From the NCBI RefSeq assembly GCF_002572525.1, contig NZ_PDBS01000001.1:1178001-1242000 (forward strand): a stretch of 64,000 nt of DNA. Direction: 5' to 3'. Source of the stretch: Natrinema sp. CBA1119 (lineage in GTDB: Archaea; Halobacteriota; Halobacteria; Halobacteriales; Natrialbaceae). The notes under the pieces were generated by a model. It worked only from the letters and a program-made list of their open reading frames with translations, ran no database searches and was not told the origin of the DNA. Below, piece by piece: positions 35,280 through 43,820 of this stretch. Position 1 is the stretch's first letter; each line of letters begins with the position of its first letter. The position numbers were made by a program, and so were the translations under genes.

Positions 35280-36095
35280 TTGCGGACGATTTTCCGGCTG
35301 TTCGGACGCTCGACTCGAGCGCGATACGCCATCCATCACCGGGAGGGAATCCGATACGGTTACTTCGATGCCACGCCCACGAGCGGTATCACTTACCATC
35401 GACGAACGCTACTAGCAGGAACCGCCTCGAGCCTCGCCCTGGCGCTCGCCGGCTGCGCGGGGGACAAGACGGAAGATACGGAACCCGACGCGAGCGGGTC
35501 GTCCGAAGCTGGGGCTCCGAGTGGAGGGACGACGGCAACGATACGCACCAGCGAGGGCGATATCGACGTCGAGCTCTACGACGAGCGCGCACCGCGGACC
35601 GTGGAGAACTTCGTCGGCCTCGCGACGGGTGAGCGCGCGTGGATCGACCCCGAGACGGGTGACACCATCGAGGGCGAACCGCTGTACGACGACGTGATCT
35701 TTCACCGTGTCATCGAGGGCTTCATGATTCAAACCGGTGACCCAACCGGCACCGGTCGGGGCGGTCCCGGCTACCAGTTCGACGACGAGTTCCACCCCGA
35801 ACTCCGCCACGACGACGCGGGTATTTTAAGCATGGCCAACTCCGGTCCCGACACCAACGGCTCACAGTTCTTCATCACGCTCGGTCCTCAGCCCCACCTC
35901 GACGACCGACACTCCGTCTTCGGCAAGGTCACCGACGTCTCCGCGAGCGATGCGAGTGGAGGCTTGGAAGACGAGCGAAGCGAGTCTTCCAGTGGCATGG
36001 ACGTCGTTCGCGAGATCGGCGATGTCGACACGAACGCCACCGACCAGCCGAAAGAAGACATCGTCCTCGAGTCCGTCTCCGTCGACGACGAGTAA
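35280..36095 (+). CDS. Tat lipoprotein cyclophilin (exported peptidyl-prolyl isomerase)
   Basis: A 271-residue paralog of the gene directly before it. It has a Tat-type HRRTLLAG motif, a hydrophobic stretch, the lipobox LAGC (Cys59) and an acidic linker, then the same cyclophilin core ([28 protein letters not shown]). It would fold exported proteins at the cell surface. Two oddities: no ATG or GTG is in frame near the signal peptide, so only TTG 35280 with a 40-residue leader is available, or the 5' end is shifted. Also, 19 extra codons stand between KVTD and GMDVV (35937-35993). Confidence 0.88.
   Translation: MRTIFRLFGRSTRARYAIHHREGIRYGYFDATPTSGITYHRRTLLAGTASSLALALAGCAGDKTEDTEPDASGSSEAGAPSGGTTATIRTSEGDIDVELYDERAPRTVENFVGLATGERAWIDPETGDTIEGEPLYDDVIFHRVIEGFMIQTGDPTGTGRGGPGYQFDDEFHPELRHDDAGILSMANSGPDTNGSQFFITLGPQPHLDDRHSVFGKVTDVSASDASGGLEDERSESSSGMDVVREIGDVDTNATDQPKEDIVLESVSVDDE
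35937..35993 (+). repeat. 57-bp in-frame hairpin insertion inside cyclophilin gene
   Basis: The adjacent paralog reads [19 protein letters not shown] without a gap; here 19 residues, [19 protein letters not shown], come between. The DNA holds an 8-bp stem TGGAAGAC/GTCTTCCA at 35965-35972 and 35984-35991 around the loop GAGCGAAGCGA. The tandem paralog makes the insertion boundaries exact. Confidence 0.88.
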
Positions 36096-36217
36096 CTCGA
36101 GCGGTATTCGAGGTGTAAACTGCCGTTTTGTAGCATGTTTCCTGTGCGACGTGACGGACCGTATCGACGCCGTGAGCGACCGAGATGTTTTATCTCCTGC
36201 GCGACTAGTGCTGTCGA

Positions 36218-38932
36218 ATGGGAGCGCCTTCGCCGACCGATGTGGATCTCCACGAGCGTCTTCGCCGACAGGAAGTCATCGCCGAACTGAGTCAGCAGGC
36301 GCTTTCGAGGACCGATCTCGACGGGCTCTATCGCGATGCGACGGCCGCAGTCGCCGAAACGTTGGACACCGACTACTGCGTCGTCCTCGAGCGAGTACCG
36401 GACGGGAATGAGGGCGTCTGCAGAGCGGGCGTCGGCTGCACGGCAGGGGCCGTCGGGAACGCGACCGACGTGTTGAACCGGGACTCGCGGTCAGCGGAGT
36501 CCCACTCCGCAGAGGGGCCGGTCGTCGTCGACGATCTATGCGCCGACGAGCGGACGAGCGTCCCGACGTCGCTCACCGATCTCGACCTCGTGAGCGGTAT
36601 CAGCGTCCCGATCGGCTCGGGCGACGAGCCGTGGGGCATCCTCGAGACGTACACGACGGACCAGCGAGTATTCACCGAGTTCGACACCGATTTCGTGGGA
36701 CGTGTCGCGGGCGTCCTCGCCTCTGCCGTCGAGAACGAGCGGGCACACGCCGAACGCGAGGAGGTGTTCGGCCGGATCTCGGACGCCTTCTTCGCGCTCG
36801 ACGAGGAGTGGCGGTTCACCTACTTCAACGATCGCGCACACGAACTGATCAACCCCGAGGGGCGTGAGCTGATCGGCACGGAAATCTGGGCGGCGTTCCC
36901 CGAAGCCAGCGAACGGGCGTTCAAATCGGAGTACGAACGGGCGATGGCCGAACAGGAGACCGTCACGTTCGAGGAGTACTACCCCGACCCGCTCGACGCG
37001 TGGTTCGAGGTTCGCGCCTATCCGTCGGCGACCGGCCTCTCCGTCTACTTCCGCGACGTTACCGAACGGCGTGCGCACGAACGAACGCTCGAGGAGTCCG
37101 AGCGACGCTACCGGGCGCTGGCCCAGCACTTCCCGAACGGTGCCGTCGGCGTCTACGACCGCGATCTCGAGTATACGCTGACCGAAGGTACCATGCTCGG
37201 CGAGGTGCTCCCGTCCGCAGACCGACTCGAGGGGAGCCGAATGCCCGACGTGTTCCCCGACGAAACGGTCACGGACCTCGAGCCGCTGTTCCGAGCGGCC
37301 GTCGAGGACGGCGAAACCGGCAGCACGGAAACGGCGTTCGGTGGCCGAAACTGGCGCGTCTGGGCGACGCCGCTCCGCGACGGGAACGGAGACATCTTCG
37401 CCGGGCTAAGTTTCACACAGGACGTGACCGAACAGGTCGATCGCGAGAACCACCTCGAGCGCTACGAAACGATCGTCGAGGTCGTCAACGACGGCGTCTA
37501 CGTCGTCGACGAGGACGGACGGTTTACCATGGTCAACGAGACGTACGCCAAGATGCTCGGCTACGCCCCCGACGAACTCGTCGGCACCGATGCGTCCGCG
37601 GTCGTCGACGACACGGTGGCCAGGAAGATCCGGGAACTGGAAATCGCCACCGCGGATACGGACGTCGAGTGGCCCTCCGTCGAAGCCGAACTTCGGACGG
37701 CGGACGGCGGGACGCTTCCCGTCGAGGGGACCTTCGCGATGCTGCCCGAAGACGACAGTCGATGGCACCGGGTGGGCATCGTTCGAGACATCAGCGAGCG
37801 GAAGGCCCGGGAGCGCCGGCTCGAAGAGTCCGAGCGGCGCTACCGGACGCTCGTGGAGAACTTCCCCGAGGGCGCGGTCGGCCTGTTCGACGAGGATCTC
37901 GCGTACACGGCCGTCGGCGGGCAACTCCTCGATGAGGTCGGCGTCGCCGCGGAGGACCGCGTCGGGAGCAGCATCGACGAGATCCATCCGGACGGCCTGG
38001 TCGAGGAGATCGAGCCGTACTTCCATGCGGCACTCGACGGGGAGGCGAACTCCTTCGAAGTCGAACGGTACGGCCGTCACCTGTACGCCCACACGCTCCC
38101 CGTCAGGAACGGCGACGACGAGATCTTCGCGGGCATGGTCGTGGTGCAGGACGTCACCGAGCGCCGGGAGTATCAGCGAAAGCTCGAGGAATCGAACGAG
38201 CGCTTAGAGCAGTTCGCGTACGCGGCCTCTCACGACCTGCAGGAACCGCTGCGGATGGTTACGAGCTACCTGACGTTACTCGAGAACCGCTACGGTGACG
38301 CCTTCGACGAGGACGGTCGGGAGTTCCTCGCTTACGCCGTCGACGGGGCCGACCGCATGCGCGACATGATCGACGGCCTGCTCGAGTACTCCCGGGTCGA
38401 AACGCAGGGCGATCCGTTCGAGCCGACGGATCTGAACGCGGTGTTCGAGAACGTCCGCGAGGACCTCCAGATACAGCTCGAGGAGAGCGGTGCCGAGATC
38501 ACCGTCGAGGACCTTCCCCGCGTCGAGGGCGACGCCAGCCAATTGCGACAGGTCTTGCAGAACCTGCTGAGTAACGCGATCACGTACAGCGGCGACGAGC
38601 CGCCGCGAGTCCACGTCGGTGCCGACCGGCGGGGCGACGAGTGGGTGATCTCGGTCCGCGACGAGGGGATCGGCATTGACCCGGCTAATCAGGATCGGGT
38701 GTTCACCATCTTCGATCGCCTCCACAGCCGCGAGGAGTACGAGGGGACGGGTATCGGGCTCGCGCTCAGCGAACGCATCGTCGAACGCCACGGCGTCCGG
38801 CCGAACAGCGTGAGGGCGAACTCGACAGACGAGCGACGGGAATCTGTCGGTGGCGAGATCTGGGTCGACTCCGAGCCCGGGGAGGGGGCGACGTTCTCGT
38901 TTACGCTACCCGCCTCGCAAGAGCGGGAGTAG
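36218..38932 (+). CDS. Multi-PAS/GAF sensor histidine kinase
   Basis: A 904-residue soluble kinase with no clear membrane segment. In order: GAF-like domain (about 20-165), PAS (175-290), two more PAS-type repeats starting ESERRYRALAQHFPNG (about 297) and ERYETIVEVVNDGVY (about 408), a fourth starting ESERRYRTLVENFPEG (about 535), HisKA with phospho-His672 in AASHDLQEP, and HATPase with DEGIGID, GTGIGLAL. The second and fourth PAS units are recent duplicates. Residues 860-878 are an extra 19-residue segment splitting the conserved ERHG-GEIWVDSEPGEG motif. No response regulator is nearby. Confidence 0.94.
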   Translation: MGAPSPTDVDLHERLRRQEVIAELSQQALSRTDLDGLYRDATAAVAETLDTDYCVVLERVPDGNEGVCRAGVGCTAGAVGNATDVLNRDSRSAESHSAEGPVVVDDLCADERTSVPTSLTDLDLVSGISVPIGSGDEPWGILETYTTDQRVFTEFDTDFVGRVAGVLASAVENERAHAEREEVFGRISDAFFALDEEWRFTYFNDRAHELINPEGRELIGTEIWAAFPEASERAFKSEYERAMAEQETVTFEEYYPDPLDAWFEVRAYPSATGLSVYFRDVTERRAHERTLEESERRYRALAQHFPNGAVGVYDRDLEYTLTEGTMLGEVLPSADRLEGSRMPDVFPDETVTDLEPLFRAAVEDGETGSTETAFGGRNWRVWATPLRDGNGDIFAGLSFTQDVTEQVDRENHLERYETIVEVVNDGVYVVDEDGRFTMVNETYAKMLGYAPDELVGTDASAVVDDTVARKIRELEIATADTDVEWPSVEAELRTADGGTLPVEGTFAMLPEDDSRWHRVGIVRDISERKARERRLEESERRYRTLVENFPEGAVGLFDEDLAYTAVGGQLLDEVGVAAEDRVGSSIDEIHPDGLVEEIEPYFHAALDGEANSFEVERYGRHLYAHTLPVRNGDDEIFAGMVVVQDVTERREYQRKLEESNERLEQFAYAASHDLQEPLRMVTSYLTLLENRYGDAFDEDGREFLAYAVDGADRMRDMIDGLLEYSRVETQGDPFEPTDLNAVFENVREDLQIQLEESGAEITVEDLPRVEGDASQLRQVLQNLLSNAITYSGDEPPRVHVGADRRGDEWVISVRDEGIGIDPANQDRVFTIFDRLHSREEYEGTGIGLALSERIVERHGVRPNSVRANSTDERRESVGGEIWVDSEPGEGATFSFTLPASQERE
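38795..38851 (+). repeat. 57-bp in-frame hairpin insertion inside histidine kinase gene
   Basis: Nineteen codons (VRPNSVRANSTDERRESVG) separate ERHG from GEIWVDSEPGEG, two parts that are contiguous in HATPase domains of haloarchaeal PAS kinases (family knowledge). The DNA holds a stem CGACAGA/TCTGTCG at 38823-38829 and 38843-38849 around CGAGCGACGGGAA. Its length equals the cyclophilin insertion. Confidence 0.78.
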
Positions 38933-39017
38933 GACCGCCGCGTTCCGTCTCCCGCTCGAGCGCCTTCCGGATCACCCACAGCGCACGCATTTAGGGCATG
39001 GGCGGTATAGAACGCCT

Positions 39018-39971
39018 ATGAGCTGGACAGCCGACGATATTCCCGAACAGGACGGCCGAACGATCGTCATCACGGGCGCGAACAGCGGCATCGGCCTCGA
39101 GACCACCCGCGAACTCGCGCGCAATGGTGCGACGGTGATCATGGCCTGCCGGAGCACCGAGCGCGGCGAGGACGCGGTCGACGACGTTCGCGAGGACGTT
39201 CCCGACGCCGACCTGCGTGTCGAGGAGTGCAACCTGGGAGACCTCGAGTCCGTTCGCTCCTTCGCCGAGGGACTCGAGGACGAGGCGATCGACGTGCTGA
39301 TCAACAACGCGGGAGTCATGGCGATCCCGCGCTCGGAGACCGCGGACGGCTTCGAGACCCAGTTCGGCGTCAACCACCTCGGTCACTTCGCGCTCACCGG
39401 CCTCCTGCTCGAGAGTCTGGCGACCGACGAGGACGATCCCGCGCGGGTCGTCACCGTCTCGAGCGGGGTCCACGAGAGCGGCGAGATCGACTTCGACGAC
39501 CTCCAAGGCGAGGAGTCCTACGACAAGTGGAGCGCCTACGCCCAGTCGAAGCTGGCGAACGTGCTCTTCGCGTACGAACTCGAGCGTAGATTCCTCACCG
39601 CGGATACGAACGCACAGAGCATGGCAGTGCATCCGGGCTACGCGAACACCCAGCTACAGATGCGCGGGCCCGAACAGAGCGGGAGTCGGCTCCGAATAGC
39701 GGCGATGAAACTGATGAACACGGTGGTCGCACAGTCGGCCGAGATGGGTGCGCTCCCGACGCTCTACGCTGCGACCGCGCCCGACGTCGAGGGCGGCGCG
39801 TACTACGGCCCCGGCGGCTTCCAGAACATGCGTGGCACGCCCGAGCGACAGGCCTCCTCGGATCGATCGTACGACGAGGAGACAGCCCGTCGGTTGTGGG
39901 CCGTCTCGGAAGACCTGACCGACGTCACGTACGACCTGCCGAAGCCGAAGGAGGAGGCGGTCTCGGCGTAG
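39018..39971 (+). CDS. SDR oxidoreductase, retinol-dehydrogenase/protochlorophyllide-reductase-like
   Basis: A 317-residue SDR with TGANSGIG (residues 20-27), the NADP-type ACRSTERGEDA segment, NNAG near residue 98, NHLGHFALTGLLL, the Ser in VTVSSGVHE and Tyr-x-x-x-Lys in SAYAQSKLAN. The long C-terminal part with EGGAYYGPGGF is typical of this group of short-chain reductases. ATG 39018 gives the family start; the frame is open back to 38850 inside the kinase gene's shadow. The native substrate is unknown. Confidence 0.93.
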   Translation: MSWTADDIPEQDGRTIVITGANSGIGLETTRELARNGATVIMACRSTERGEDAVDDVREDVPDADLRVEECNLGDLESVRSFAEGLEDEAIDVLINNAGVMAIPRSETADGFETQFGVNHLGHFALTGLLLESLATDEDDPARVVTVSSGVHESGEIDFDDLQGEESYDKWSAYAQSKLANVLFAYELERRFLTADTNAQSMAVHPGYANTQLQMRGPEQSGSRLRIAAMKLMNTVVAQSAEMGALPTLYAATAPDVEGGAYYGPGGFQNMRGTPERQASSDRSYDEETARRLWAVSEDLTDVTYDLPKPKEEAVSA

Positions 39972-40043
39972 CGCGGAGATCAGCGGCCGCCCGTCGCTTG
40001 TGCCAACCGTAACGCGAAAGACGGCTCGCTCGAACGGGTACAC

Positions 40044-40385
40044 ATGAGCGACGACGACGGCATTCAGCGCGCCAGCGATGTCGGTTCCAGCGACGCGCCG
40101 CCGGTCGACGAGAAACCGTACAAGATCATCTTCGAGGCCAACAAGTGCTTCGGCGCGGGCAAGTGCGCCGAGGTCAGCGCCAACTGGGAGATGTCCATCG
40201 CCTCGGGCATGGCCCAGCCCACCGAGTACTTCTTCGGCGAAGACGACCTCGAGCACAACGTCCGCGCCGCCGAGATCTGTCCGGCGAAGAAAGACGACGG
40301 CTGCATCCACGTCGTCGACCGCCGGACCGACGAGGAGATTGCCCCCGATCCCCACGGTGACGGCACGCTGAGCGTCGACTGGTAG
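40044..40385 (+). CDS. Small ferredoxin-like iron-sulfur protein
   Basis: A 113-residue protein. Cysteines occur in NKCFGAGKCAEV and in ICPAKKDDGCIHVVD. They give one C-x4-C pair and a C-x6-C pair, consistent with a single cluster of the P450-partner ferredoxin type (consensus C-x2-G-x-C ... CPxxA). Cluster type, 3Fe-4S or 4Fe-4S, cannot be fixed. The N-terminal 25 residues are acidic and disordered-looking. It likely carries electrons to a local oxidoreductase. It stands alone upstream of the tRNA. Confidence 0.8.
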   Translation: MSDDDGIQRASDVGSSDAPPVDEKPYKIIFEANKCFGAGKCAEVSANWEMSIASGMAQPTEYFFGEDDLEHNVRAAEICPAKKDDGCIHVVDRRTDEEIAPDPHGDGTLSVDW

Positions 40386-40463
40386 GGAGCGGGATATCTA
40401 ATCGACACGAACACACCGAAACGCACATCCCCGGCCCGGAACAACGCTCGAGTGCACTTCTGT

Positions 40464-40547
40464 GCGAGGGTAGCCAAGCAGGCCAACGGCGGTGGGCTTA
40501 AGACCCGCTCCCGTAGGGGTCCTTGGGTTCGAATCCCAACCCTCGCA
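40464..40547 (+). tRNA. tRNA-Leu (anticodon UAA)
   Basis: An 84-nt class II tRNA. The acceptor arms GCGAGGG and CCCTCGC pair perfectly; the anticodon stem GTGGG/CCCGC encloses CTTAAGA with anticodon TAA at 40499-40501. A long variable arm (TCCCGTAGGGGTCC region) and the T-arm TTGGG-TTCGAAT-CCCAA are present. The discriminator is A40547; CCA is not encoded. No intron is seen. Confidence 0.96.
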
Positions 40548-40551
40548 TATC

Positions 40552-41932
40552 AACACAAACCGAGAGACGTCTCTCCGTGACTCAATACTGATGATATCAC
40601 AGTGTCCAAACGGAATGACAGAGAACTACTAAGTATCTCACTGACATATTGGAATATGTGGCTGACGACTACCTGAGACGGACTGCGATCACCCGTCCGA
40701 AACTCACCCCAGAGCAGCAACAGCTGCTTGACGCTACCATTCAGGAGTGGCAGACAGCCTGCAACATCAGTAGTCAAATTGGATGGGGAATAGGTGAAAC
40801 ACGAAAAACATCCCTCCAAGACCTCGCCTACGACGAGGTTCGTGAGAAGACACGCCTCAGGAGTCAACACGCAATTCTCGCAACCCACCAAGCCGCAGCC
40901 GCCCTCTCCGGCGTCGAAGAAATCGATGACCTCGATGAGGACTACAAAACCTCCCGTCCCGAGTTCACCGCAGACACGGTAAAGTACGACGCTCGGACGA
41001 TGACATTGTTCGATGATGGCACTGTATCACTCACGACAGTCGATGACCGCATTCGGTGCGATCTCGATCTGCCGGGGGACGAAGACGGTTACCAGCATCA
41101 GTATCTTGATGATGAGGACTGGGAGCTCACCGAACCCACGCTGTCGTGGCGTGATGATGACTACTACCTCCATCTCGGCTTCCGAAAACGGAAGCCAGAG
41201 AAGAAAATCAAACAACAGAATGACGCCGAGGACAGGACAGTTCTCGGCGTTGATCTCGGTATCGTCAACATCGCCACCACTTCCACAGCCTATTTCGCGT
41301 CCGGACGAGAACTGCGGCATCGACACCGGCAATTCGAAAAATTCGTGGTTCCCTACAGCAGACCGGGACGCAGTCCGCCCACCGCACGGTCCAACAGATG
41401 AGCGGGCGTGAATCACGTTACGTCCGTGACTCCCTCCACCAGGTCGCCAACCGCATCATCGAGGAAGCACTCACTCACGACTGCGAATACATTGCATTCG
41501 AGAACCTGAGGCACATCCGTAAGCGTACGCCGCCAGTGAAGGACCTGCACCAGTGGGCGCATCGCCAACTCGTCGATCTCGTGGAATACAAAGCAGAGAA
41601 GGAGAGAATCTCTGTGGAGTTCGTATCGCCGGAGGACACGAGTCGACGGTGCCCAGAGTGTGGACACACGAGTGAAGGGAATCGCGTTACTCAGTCCAAA
41701 TTCGAGTGTGAGTCGTGTGGTTCGACAGCGAACGCGGACTACGTTGGTGCGAAGAACGTTGGGTGGCGGTTTGTCCGTCGGGGCCTACAGTCGTCTCGGC
41801 GGACGGGCGACAGTCAACTTGCCCTGAAGTCAGGAACTGTGACGTCGACTCGGGGGTTCGTCCCGTCCGACTAATCATCGGCAGAGACCGAGTTTACTGA
41901 CAAGCCCCGCAATTGCGGCGCGAGGCAGTTGA
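40552..41932 (+). mobile_element. IS1341-like tnpB element inserted against the tRNA-Leu 3' end
   Basis: The element carries a single tnpB (frameshifted) on the plus strand. A 14-bp perfect palindrome GAGAGACGTCTCTC at 40562-40575 marks the left end, and a right-end hairpin CCGC-AATT-GCGG lies at 41907-41918, followed by GAGGCAGTTGAT. Exact borders are inferred. The sequence right after the right end (41934-41946) repeats the tRNA 3' part. Confidence 0.75.
40658..41874 (+). pseudogene. tnpB: tnpB with a one-base frameshift
   Basis: The reading frame from GTG 40658 (ADDYLRRTAITRPK) runs through RuvC-I (VLGVDLGIVNIA) and then turns into nonsense after RHRQFEK. The second half resumes in another frame, with QQMSGRESRYV, RuvC-II Glu in YIAFENL, zinc-finger cysteines CPECGH and CESCGS, and RuvC-III Asp in NADYVGAKN. 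Reading one extra A in the A5 run at 41337-41341 restores FEKIRGSLQQTGTQSAHRT, which joins both halves. Either a real inactivating deletion, a sequencing error or slippage is possible. Apart from that, all catalytic residues are intact. Confidence 0.88.
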
Positions 41933-41933
41933 T

Positions 41934-41946
41934 ATCCCAACCCTCG
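41934..41946 (+). repeat. 13-bp direct repeat of tRNA-Leu 3' end
   Basis: ATCCCAACCCTCG is identical to 40533-40545, the T-arm/acceptor strand of the tRNA. The two copies flank the tnpB element. It could be an old att site or a target similarity; the insertion mechanism of IS605 elements does not produce such a repeat. Confidence 0.65.
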
Positions 41947-42075
41947 TACATCGCGAATACCTCAAGAGCAGCAGCTGCACTGCTCGAAGCAAAATTCGCA
42001 GCCGCAATACTCGAGCCGTCACTCAGATAGCGTGCGAGGCCATCGCCGCCAGCTCGCTGCTGATCGCAGCGATGG

Positions 42076-42222
42076 GTGTTCCTGGCTCGGCGCGGGCTGC
42101 TCGAGGCCGTCGTCGCCCGCGGAGTCGCCGTGGACGCGTTGCCGCTGTATCTCCTGTTCGTCCTCCTCGCAGGTTGGCTCGTAATCTGGAGCTGGGGGCG
42201 GCTTCTGGCGCTCTTCGAATGA
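42076..42222 (+). CDS. Tiny single-span membrane protein
   Basis: A 48-residue frame from GTG 42076 to TGA 42220-42222 reads a charged N-terminus (FLARRGLLEAVVARG) followed by one strongly hydrophobic span (LPLYLLFVLLAGWLVIWSWG) and LLALFE. The upstream in-frame stop at 42061 leaves no other start. Small proteins of this style occur beside haloarchaeal dehydrogenase genes, but no family is recognised. It converges with the aldehyde dehydrogenase. Confidence 0.45.
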   Translation: MFLARRGLLEAVVARGVAVDALPLYLLFVLLAGWLVIWSWGRLLALFE

Positions 42223-42240
42223 GTTCCCCCCCCTCGAGGG

Positions 42241-43713
42241 TTAGAACGGGTACTCGCGGGGCTCGTGTTGAACCGAGATCCACTTCGTCGTCGTCACTTC
42301 CTCGAGGATCTGCTCGCCGTTGTACCGGCCCATGCCGGACTGCTTCATCCCGCCGAAGGGAACGTGGGGCTCATCGTTGATCGGCTGATCGTTGATGTGA
42401 ATCATGCCCGTGTCGATCCCGTCCGCGATTTGCCGGGCCTGCTCGAGATCTTCGCTGTGGACCGAGCCCGACAGGCCGTGGATCGTGTCGTTCGCGAGTT
42501 CGATCGCCTCCTCGTCGCTCGAGTAGGGGATCACGGGCGCGACGGGCCCGAAGTGTTCGTTGCAGGCCGCGGCCATGTCGTTGTCGACATCGGAGAGCAC
42601 GGTGGGTTCGACGACGAGGCCGTCGTGATCGCCGCCGGTCTCGAGGGTCGCACCCTCGTCGACCGACTCCTCGATGTAGTCCACGATCTGATCGCGCTGG
42701 CTCTCGTCGATGATCGGACCGATGATCGTGTCCTCGTCGGTTGGATCGCCGGTCGGCAACGACGCGGCTCGATCGGCCAGCGCGTCGACGTAGTCGTCGT
42801 ACAGCGACTCGTGGACGAGATGACGGTTGGTCGAGATGCAAACCTGCCCCTGATGGAGGAAGGAACCGAAGACACCGCCGTCGACGGCTCGCTCGAGGTC
42901 AGCTTGGTCGGTGACGACGTGGACATTGTTCCCGCCGAGCTCAAGCGCGGGCAGCGCGCAGTTACTGGCCGCTTTCTCGGCGACGCGCTGGCCGATCTCG
43001 GTCGAGCCGGTAAAGGCGATGACGCGCGGAGTTTCGTGGTCGGCGATCGCGTCGCCGATCTCCGAGCCGCGGCCGGGGACCACGCTCAGAACGCCCTCCG
43101 GCACGCCGGCCGCCTCGAAGATTCGCGCGAGCAACAGCCCGCCGGTGATGGGGGTGTTCGAGGCGGGCTTGAGCACGACCGAATTGCCGGCCGCGATGGC
43201 CGGCGCGACCGCCCGCATCGAGAGGTGGAGCGGGAAGTTCCACGGGGAGATGACGCCGACGACGCCGACGGGGACCCGCTCGGCAGTGTTCTCCTTCCCC
43301 GGCGTGATCGAGTCCATGTGTTGGCCGCTCATTCGGAAGGGGTAGCTCGCCGCCTCCTGCATCATCCCGCGGGCGGTCTGGATCTCCGCCTCGCACTTGA
43401 CCGGCGCGCTACCGGACTCGACGGACAACAGTTCGGCGATCTCCTCGCGGTGATCCCCCACGAACTCGATCGCCGCGTTGATCGCGCCCGCTCGAGCCTG
43501 GGGCGGCTGCTGGGCCCACGACTCCTGTGCCTCGGCCGCAGCCTCGTAGGCCGCGTCGACGTCGTCCTCGGTGCCCGCGGGAACGCTCGCGATCTCCTCG
43601 CGCGTGTACGGATTCTCGTCGGAGATCGCGTCCCGATCGCCAGCGTCGGTCCAGCTACCCGCGAGGTACAGCGACTCCCAGCCGCGCTCGGGTGTCAGCG
43701 GAAGGTCAGTCAT
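42241..43713 (-). CDS. NAD(P)-dependent aldehyde dehydrogenase
   Basis: A 490-residue ALDH-superfamily enzyme. Catalytic Cys292 lies in HQGQVCIS, general-base Glu258 in ALELGGNN, and cofactor motif FTGSTEIGQ near residue 235; SPWNFPLHLSMR and NDQPINDEPHVPFGGMKQSG are also present. It oxidises an aldehyde to the acid. The similarity in motifs is to the benzaldehyde/vanillin dehydrogenase type (family-level inference). It is monocistronic. Confidence 0.95.
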   Translation of the reverse strand: MTDLPLTPERGWESLYLAGSWTDAGDRDAISDENPYTREEIASVPAGTEDDVDAAYEAAAEAQESWAQQPPQARAGAINAAIEFVGDHREEIAELLSVESGSAPVKCEAEIQTARGMMQEAASYPFRMSGQHMDSITPGKENTAERVPVGVVGVISPWNFPLHLSMRAVAPAIAAGNSVVLKPASNTPITGGLLLARIFEAAGVPEGVLSVVPGRGSEIGDAIADHETPRVIAFTGSTEIGQRVAEKAASNCALPALELGGNNVHVVTDQADLERAVDGGVFGSFLHQGQVCISTNRHLVHESLYDDYVDALADRAASLPTGDPTDEDTIIGPIIDESQRDQIVDYIEESVDEGATLETGGDHDGLVVEPTVLSDVDNDMAAACNEHFGPVAPVIPYSSDEEAIELANDTIHGLSGSVHSEDLEQARQIADGIDTGMIHINDQPINDEPHVPFGGMKQSGMGRYNGEQILEEVTTTKWISVQHEPREYPF

Positions 43714-43820
43714 ACGGGAGGCCTACTTCTCGAGTAGGCAAAAGGAACACACTCGCAGGTGCAACGAGTCGTGGCCGGCGGACGGATCGACGGCGATCGG
43801 CTCGTCCCGACCGACACACC

